Below, piece after piece: positions 58,230-64,000 of a stretch of 64,000 nt of DNA. The position numbers and the translations under genes were made by a program. Origin of the DNA: Erpobdella octoculata (taxonomy: Eukaryota; Annelida; Clitellata; Hirudinida; Erpobdellidae); the NCBI GenBank assembly GCA_963978895.1, contig OZ022247.1:9456456-9520455 (forward strand), read 5' to 3'. Under the pieces are notes generated by a model. The model was not told the origin of the DNA. It made no database searches and worked only from the letters and a program-made list of their open reading frames with translations. Position 1 is the stretch's first letter, and every line of letters starts with the position of its first letter.

Positions 58230-59352
58230 CTAGTTCCATTTGTTTAAACCTTTTTGTGGGAACATTCTCCACAACTGCTGCTCTCTTTCTACTGCATTCA
58301 GTCCATGCATTCGTAACTGTGTCAGAATCTGTGTAGCTAAGCCTGCTCCTGTCAAATCTTGAGCTCGCAGAAATTGTAGGAATTCTTCTTTAATGATGTG
58401 ATGACCATCTGTTTTCGAGACAAATCTGATGCATAAGCAAAGTTGCTCATGATGTCCAGTATCTGTTGTTTCGTCACAGAGTACACTGAAATATTTATCA
58501 TTCTGTGCCTCATCAACAATTTTTTGAGAAAACATCATCGCCACAAAAACCAATCAATTCATTTTGTGTTGTTTTTGAGATATATGTACAGTTTTGACCT
58601 GCAGTTTTCAGATGATTCTTTATAATGTCATCACCTGCATCAACACGAAATTTTAAAAGTGCTTTGGAATTGCCGTCACTTTTAGTTATTGGTTTCTCAA
58701 GATCTAGCTTACCATCGTCCTTTGTTCCTCTATATGCGAGTCCCAGTCGTCCACACAAAATGATAGTTTTAATGATTGGCACTAAACGTTGCCGTTGCTC
58801 AGTGATGTGTTGTTTTAGATTTTCATCAAGAATAATAGCAATGCTCCCTGAACGCAGACTTAACAAAAACTGATCAGCAAAAACTTGAGCAGATTTATGG
58901 TAACTTGTGTCCAAATGACCATCCAGCCAACTCTCTGCACCTGTAAGATGTCCATAATTGCGCAGCGGTGTTTGAACTAAACGACCCAGTGCGGTTGCTT
59001 TGCCTCGATTGTTTGCTGTCGATTCAGGTGCAAATAAAACACATGGTATGCAGAGAACACCTCGTAGAATTTGTGAAAGCTTAAAACGCCCGTATCGTGG
59101 CCCAGATATGTGATTAAGTCTGAGAAATGCCTTCTGGCGAGCTCTTTGTTGAAAGGGCCACTCAAAATCGATAGGAGGCATCCAATGCTCAGTTAGCAGT
59201 TGACGTTTGTCAGCATCAGTTAATGTTGATACAATGCTCCGTTGCAACTGATCCTTTTCAAACAAATATGCAACATCATTTTTAAGAAATCGTCCATCGA
59301 CATGGTCCGTTGAATGAATTTCAGCCGATAGCAAAACCGATCTTTCCTCCAA
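58230..59352 (-). pseudogene. hAT transposase with TTF-type zinc finger (ZMYM1-like), no. 1, 3'-truncated
   Basis: The frame 59352-58513 starts MEERSVLLSAEIHSTDHVDG. It carries the TTF-type region (RFKLSQILRGVLCIPCVLFA, then WLDGHLDTSYHKSAQ) and the start of the DUF4371 region. A frameshift near 58530 leads into 58553-58230 (KYFSVLCDETTDTGHHEQLCLCIRF, first catalytic Asp region). The rest of the RNase H-like fold is missing and hAT no. 2 begins at once, so the end was lost by truncation or replacement. Confidence 0.85.
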
Positions 59353-59719
59353 AATCGTAGATTTAGATTACGAATTGTATACTTTTAAAATAAGTGTATT
59401 TATTTTGATTGTATAACACAGTACTAAGGTTTGCTCTATACTAATAGTGCACGAAAATGCATAATTTCAGAAATCAAATCGAATCAATATGGCGAGATTT
59501 TGATGAAAAGTGAATTTAAACTTAAATTGACAGCATTGGTAGAGTAGCGCCATTTTTGGAATGCTATAGAAAATTAGCAATATAGATTATAACATAGATA
59601 TATAGACAGCCCCCTACTATTAAATGAAAAATCCTCGAATTTGCAAAAAATTACATTACATGACTTTTTGGCTGGTGGGGGGGGATGAGGGGGATGCATC
59701 CCCCCTGGATCCGTCCTTG
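59353..59719 (-). mobile_element. 5' noncoding end and terminal inverted repeat of hAT no. 1
   Basis: Read on the minus strand the element begins CAAGGACGGATCCAGG at 59719, a hAT-like terminus. The neighbouring 8 bp ggcggaac (59720-59727) would be the target duplication, but the partner end is lost. It lies inside the LTR of the Gypsy element to the right. Confidence 0.6.
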
Positions 59720-60830
59720 GGCGGAACTACACGAAGCTCGTGTCCATACAAAGATACTAAATAGATATATAATTAAATAGACAATTATTTAATTAGTATG
59801 TCACAACACCTCCCCCCTTTAGTGTGAAGGTTCCGTGGGGTATTTCTTCATCACCAGACGGTTTGGTGGATGCCGGTGTCTTTGTTCCCGAGGTGACATA
59901 GCTGTTGGTGTAGCTGTTCTAAGAATTGTGGGAACTCGAGATAAAGGGAGACAGAGCTGATGTATAGTGTGGCCCCACAAATTTTCGAGATGGTATAATA
60001 AATTATTCTTAATAAAAAAACTTTTCTTGTTGGAATTACCCCATTTCCAAAATTCCACCAACGACTTGCATGAGCATTGTTCTTTAGCAAAAGGTTCTAC
60101 ATAGAAAATTTCCCAGAGTCTGGAATTGACTCTTGTGTATTTACTGTTCCACCTTATTATCGTCTTTAGCGATCCGATCCGCGTTGATGAATTCGAGCTC
60201 CTCGACAGAATTTAGCATAGTGATTATGCTTTCCACAGGAGAGGCACTGTTTGCCAAACGCCGGGAATTACTTGGGAGGGTGAATTCCACCGCAGTTTCC
60301 ACATTGATATGTTGTACCACCTGGTTGCAGGGGTGTTGGATTTTCTTTCATGACTGCAAAGTCTGCGGGTTCGTTTATGCCATTGATGACCTTTACCTGG
60401 TTCTTTACAGATTCCACTGATCGGCAGATTTTTATCGCTTGTTCTAAAGTAAGCTCGTCTTCTTGGAGAAATCTTTCTAGCAGAGTCCTATCGGCACATC
60501 CGAGTACAATTCTGTCTCTGATCATAGGTTCGAGCTGGTCTCCAAATTCACATGACCGGCTTAGTTTCGGAGCTTCATTAGAAATACCTCTATTGACTCG
60601 TCTGAAGACTGAGTTAGCTGCCAAAATGTCACGGGCTCAGAAATGACATTAGTCTTTGGTGTACAAAATTTTTCAAACCTCTTGACCACGGCTTTATTGG
60701 AATTTCTATCCGGATCATCGAGGTCGAACGCTTTGAAGATCGGAAGAGAACTCAAAAGCATTGCAATTAAAGTGTTGCCTGTCTTCTTGAGAGAGTCGGT
60801 TGCAATCAGGTGAATCTGAAACATTTGAGT
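59720..60830 (-). mobile_element. Internally deleted Gypsy element (gag, 3' pol tail, polypurine tract, partial LTR)
   Basis: Minus strand: gag at 60830-60150, then directly the basic end of pol (RTATPTAMSPREQRHRHPPN, about 59930-59830), a polypurine tract (AAAGGGGGGAGG, 59821-59810) and an LTR start TGTTGTGACATACTA (59809 downward). The LTR is interrupted at 59719 by the hAT no. 1 terminus. Protease, RT, RNase H and integrase are absent. Confidence 0.72.
60150..60824 (-). pseudogene. Gypsy gag (K02A2.6-like) of the deleted element
   Basis: Two frames (60824-60561 and 60624-60268) overlap by a frameshift: PIFKAFDLDDPDRNSNKAVV, then the DQLEPMIRDRIVLGCADRTL block and ERFLQEDELTLEQAIKICRS. A double zinc knuckle follows (YQCGNCGGIHPPK, then CLSCGKHNHYAKFC after a stop at about 60268). 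The gag layout is typical for this Gypsy group; at least two lesions. Confidence 0.82.
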
Positions 60831-60834
60831 AGAC

Positions 60835-61050
60835 CGTCACCATTCGCTCGCTAATCAACATAACCACCTAGGTTTCGAACAACTTCTGTGGGGACGACCA
60901 AAGCCATAGCAACCAACAAAGCTTTTGCTTTACTCTGCTGCAACTTTGATCTTGCACCTATCCAGATTAATTAAGTCTTATCACCATTCAGTTTTAAACG
61001 ATTAGAAGCCATCCACTGTTCAATATTCTCTATGCAGGGCAATAGGCGAA
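60835..61050 (-). pseudogene. LINE reverse transcriptase thumb fragment
   Basis: Minus strand: LLPCIENIEQWMASNRLKLN, GDKT, stop, LIWIGARSKLQQSK and VPTEVVRNLGGYVD. This is the conserved stretch after the YADD box in Jockey/L2/CR1-type RT. One in-frame stop; both sides truncated. Confidence 0.75.
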
Positions 61051-61119
61051 GGTGAACATTCTCTGCATCATCAACAGAGCAGTGAACATATGTTCAGGAA
61101 ATACAGTTGCAGTATTAAG

Positions 61120-61673
61120 TCACAAAATAGAAAGACTGTTTTCTGAGAACTTTTCCTTTAGAGTTCCATCATGTGAAAGGTCTATAAGTTGTGTTTCATT
61201 TGAAGCGGACAAAGTAACTTTAGTGATATCTGCTTGAAAAGGGTTACGGAAAAAATTATGTTTTCCTAAAAACGTTCGCGACCCACTTACCAGAGCTTTG
61301 CGACCCACAGTTTGGGAAACGTGGCCATAGATGTATCCAAGTTTATAATTGCAACTGTTTTAGATAAATTCTTATTGTTGCTGCCAAGTGAGGTTATCAA
61401 TTTATTCAATTGTACCTTTATGCTATCAGTATTGTATAATACTAACATCTTAGACACTGATACGTCGGTACTTTCATCAGTTATTAATGTATGGAATGAT
61501 GAATTTCTCATGTCATCAAATATTTCACTTTTAATAATTGAATTGATGCACTTAATAAATTGAAATGAATAGTTTTTGCTTCTCCAACTTTCAGGAATCT
61601 TTACATATTTACTTATATGATTATTGATTTCCTGAACTGACAACATGGATGATTTTAATTTTACAGCAAGCAA
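61120..61673 (-). pseudogene. hAT-type transposase fragment (ZBED5/SCAND3-like), internally deleted
   Basis: The frame 61673-61287 has IFDDMRNSSFHTLITDESTD and VSKMLVLY, the first catalytic region of the SCAND3/ZBED5-like hAT group. It runs into TFPKLWVAKLW and stops. The next frame (61308-61120) has FFRNPFQADITKVTLSASNE and IDLSHDGTLKEKF, a later block of the same type of protein, so the middle is missing. Confidence 0.65.
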
Positions 61674-61844
61674 AACATTATCAATTAAAATTTCTACCTT
61701 GTCAGAAGAGGATCTATTTTTTTCAGATAGTTCCAGTCACTCATTTCGATCTTTATGAGTTTCACATAAAAACATCTTTAGTGCAGAACAATTCAAGTTA
61801 TTTAATTTTTAAATTCAGTCTAGATTAGGGTTGTTACAGTTCTG

Positions 61845-63080
61845 AAAAAGATTCAGTTTCAGTTAAAGTAACTGAAACTTTACAAAGATTCAGTTTCAGT
61901 TTCAATAAACTGATTCTTCAAAGATTCAGTTTCAGTTACAGTTAGATTCAGTTTTTTTTTTCAATTTTTTTTTATAAAAGACCAGCTTCCAGCTTGTCGT
62001 CACCCAAATTATGCCAATATCTGCTAAGAGCAAAGCCTGTAATGGGTTGCATAATTGTTCTACAAGTCAGAAAAGTTCTTCTTATTTTATTGATGTTTCA
62101 ATCAAAATAATGGCAAGTTATTCCCATCATTGCTGATGAATAACATGGCCGAGACCATCTGTTGTGATTGACTCATACTTAGCTGAATTCAATGATAATT
62201 CAACAAATCGTTTTAATTCTTTTACTAATTCGGACACTTTCGTGGATATATCGTTTCGATTTCGCAAGGTTAGTAAACGACCTTCCGACACAACTGTAAG
62301 CATATTTTTAATAGAAGGTTCTTTGATCAAAAGAAATAGCAAACTGTTTGCAGCAAATGCTGAGGCGATAGCATGGGCAGCCTTATTATAGACACTGGAG
62401 CCTTTTTTAATGTCATTTTTGCGTTCTTTAATGACAAAACAGTTTTCAATTGTTGCCTGGTTTTTCAAATATGAAAAGGGTCGTTTAATAGACTTACTTT
62501 GTGTTTTTGATTTCATAGCTTCTTTTTCCTCTAAATACTCTGTGTATTATATTTCATGCTTCCTCAAGTGAGACTCTAAATTTGTCACATTCTTACTCTT
62601 CAAAATTACAGAACAAATATTGCACTTACTATCTGCTCCAACTCCTGTAAACCTTTCATGTACCGGGTTAGTAGTTGAATCTAGCTTTTTTCGTTGGAGC
62701 TCCTAAAGCAGATTCCGACTCATTTTGTTGAATAAACGATACTTCTTCCTCGGTAGATTCGTCGATGACAATGTTATTACTAACACAAGTATCTTCCATT
62801 TTGGTAATTCTAAAACTTGAAAATCTTTGAAAAACAACGCAAGCAACAGAACAACACTAACACGAAACAAAAAGGAAGAACTATTCCTAACTTTGACCGA
62901 AGTTATCGTCCGTGCCATAAAATCAAAACATTGAACCGCAAACATTAAAATAATATAAAAAAATGATAAAAAATATTCATTCTTAAAGATTCAGTTATAT
63001 TCAGTTTTCTCAATAGATTCAGTTTCAGTTACAGTTTTTAAAAAAGATTCAGTTTCAGTTGAAGTTACTGAATCTAAAAA
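61845..63080 (-). mobile_element. hAT-type element with BED finger and GATTCAGTTTCAGTT subterminal repeats
   Basis: Between clusters of gattcagtttcagttacag words (61845-61955 and 62985-63075) lies a minus-strand coding remnant. It has a BED-type zinc finger (ADSKCNICSVILKSKNVTNL, ESHLRKHE, about 62640-62560), the N-terminal linker ATIENCFVIKERKND, the block YESITTDGLGHV (62180-62130) and AMMGITCHYFD (about 62110) before it stops. The C-terminal half is absent, so this is a deletion derivative. I did not find a clear target duplication. Confidence 0.65.
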
Positions 63081-63129
63081 AATTTGCAAAAAGATAGCTA
63101 TGTTTTAAATGAAATAAGAAAGTAAAAAA

Positions 63130-64000
63130 TATTAGTTCTTCAATCCATGTAGAAAAGTTAAATCGTCAATGCAATCTTCACTTAGTTGTGTTCTTTCTTC
63201 TAATATTCTGCCAGCCAATGAAAACACCCTTTCAGATGAGGTTTCAGTAGCAGGCACACATAGAATAGCCTTGGCAATTCTTGATAATTTCGGCCATATT
63301 TCTGATTTTCATTTCCAAAAATCAAGAATATTGCTGTTTGTGTCTGAGCACTGTAAATATGAATCAGTTTTATTTTCAATTGCTCTAACCCCAGAATATA
63401 TGTCGCCAAAAAATGGGTGATTCTCAATTTTTGGTTTTTTCTTTGGAGGTAACATCATCTTATCATCTGTTCGTAATATATTATATATAAACAGAAATTG
63501 AGAAAAACATAAAAAATGTAATTGAAAGCAACTAACCGCAATTTCCATCTGGAATTTCATCCATCATATTTTTCAATGTTTGAATAGCATTTTTTTTCAG
63601 TTGCTGATAATATAATGCTGTTTTTCAATCTTGGATCGAGCATGGCACCAGTGATATGCAGGCCATCTAGCTTTAAATAAATATCTGCATACTTTTTCAG
63701 ATTGACTTTCAATTGGCAAATTGAATCCAAATCTTCAGGCTTAATGCTTAAGCCTTTCAGTAACTGACAACGAACAGCGGCAACTACATGCAGAGTAGGG
63801 GCTTTGTCTGCCGATACCAGTTTGGTGGCGTTATCAAATGGTTCTAACACCTTTATTGCTTCCCCCAGCAAATCTTCATGGACGTCTAATAACATTCTTT
63901 GCAATGTTTTGTCATTTGATTCATTGGCCAAGTTGGTCAAAGGATCAATGTTTTCCTTTATTGATTTTAACATATAAAGAACACTGTTTCATCTAGTGAC
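63130..64000 (-). pseudogene. hAT transposase, C-terminal half (continues past the window edge)
   Basis: Minus strand: ANESNDKTLQRMLLDVHEDL, EPFDNATKLVSADKAPTLHV and LDPRLKN (63973-63600); then a frame change in an A8 run (about 63588-63595), a GT-AG intron of about 67 bp (donor near 63536, acceptor near 63470), and PPKKKPKIENHPFFGDIYSG. The classic C-terminal dimerisation block follows: KSEIWPKLSRIAKAILCVPA, then TETSSERVFSLAGRILEER. A TGA stands where Trp is usual just before KSEIWP (about 63307-63309). The most recent of the hAT remnants here by appearance. Confidence 0.85.

Noticed and set aside
59124..59165. Minus-strand 62-codon frame inside the hAT no. 1 ORF
   Set aside because: Shadow of the 279-codon transposase frame.
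56500..59352. One single domesticated hAT gene spanning both transposase regions
   Set aside because: The two parts belong to different hAT types (TTF/ZMYM1-like and ZBED-like), each with its own start of the catalytic fold and with many lesions.

Overview
This window is AT-rich nuclear DNA from a metazoan, most likely an invertebrate. The evidence is four spliced genes with clear animal orthologues, short GT-AG introns, and a heavy and diverse transposon load (MULE, hAT, Ty3/Gypsy, LINE, Helitron, MITEs). I cannot name the phylum from the sequence alone.

Host genes. (1) STEEP1, minus strand, 9363-10976, six exons, with one homopolymer frameshift in exon 2. (2) SNRK kinase, plus strand, 23533-29266, five coding exons. 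(3) NAA20, the NatB catalytic subunit, minus strand, 29518-33078, six exons including a 25-bp micro-exon; its stop lies about 250 bp from the convergent SNRK stop. (4) CLPTM1L, plus strand, exons 1-8 between 46334 and 52012; the 3' exons are not found before the window ends. These genes have unrelated cellular roles and do not form an operon. Their introns and spacers are filled with repeats.

Mobile DNA by region. 0-9 kb: the 3' end of a Gypsy element with its LTR, minisatellites, a 1.37-kb hAT-type element with a perfect 8-bp target duplication, and a 1.4-kb family made of ~155-bp internal subrepeats. 12.7-15.2 kb: a decayed minus-strand LINE of L2/CR1 type. 15.3-20.8 kb: a hAT-type MITE, an inverted copy of the subrepeat family, a Helitron-like copy and a TA-flanked inverted-repeat element. 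33.5-42.6 kb: a MULE DNA transposon with ~100-bp or longer inverted ends and a 9-bp target duplication, carrying a spliced MULE/SWIM transposase gene. Its exon 2 is interrupted by a young Gypsy insertion (LTRs identical by eye, 5-bp target duplication) whose integrase core is deleted. 42.6-46 kb: MITE fragments, a second copy of the hAT-type element in inverted orientation, and a third copy of the subrepeat family. 46.5-52 kb: CLPTM1L introns filled by MITEs and Helitron-like copies, one pair forming a ~380-bp-arm palindrome. 53-64 kb: a graveyard of Helitron helicase, LINE RT, Gypsy gag and at least four or five hAT transposase remnants, almost all on the minus strand.

Most useful observations: the MULE/Gypsy nest with both target duplications; the Helitron-like ends (hairpin plus CTAG) attached to 18-bp purine-rich arrays that encode RE/RD-type dipeptides; a related unoccupied locus for the 3.8-kb hAT insertion inside the same window; and homopolymer frameshifts in STEEP1 and in one hAT, which may be assembly errors.
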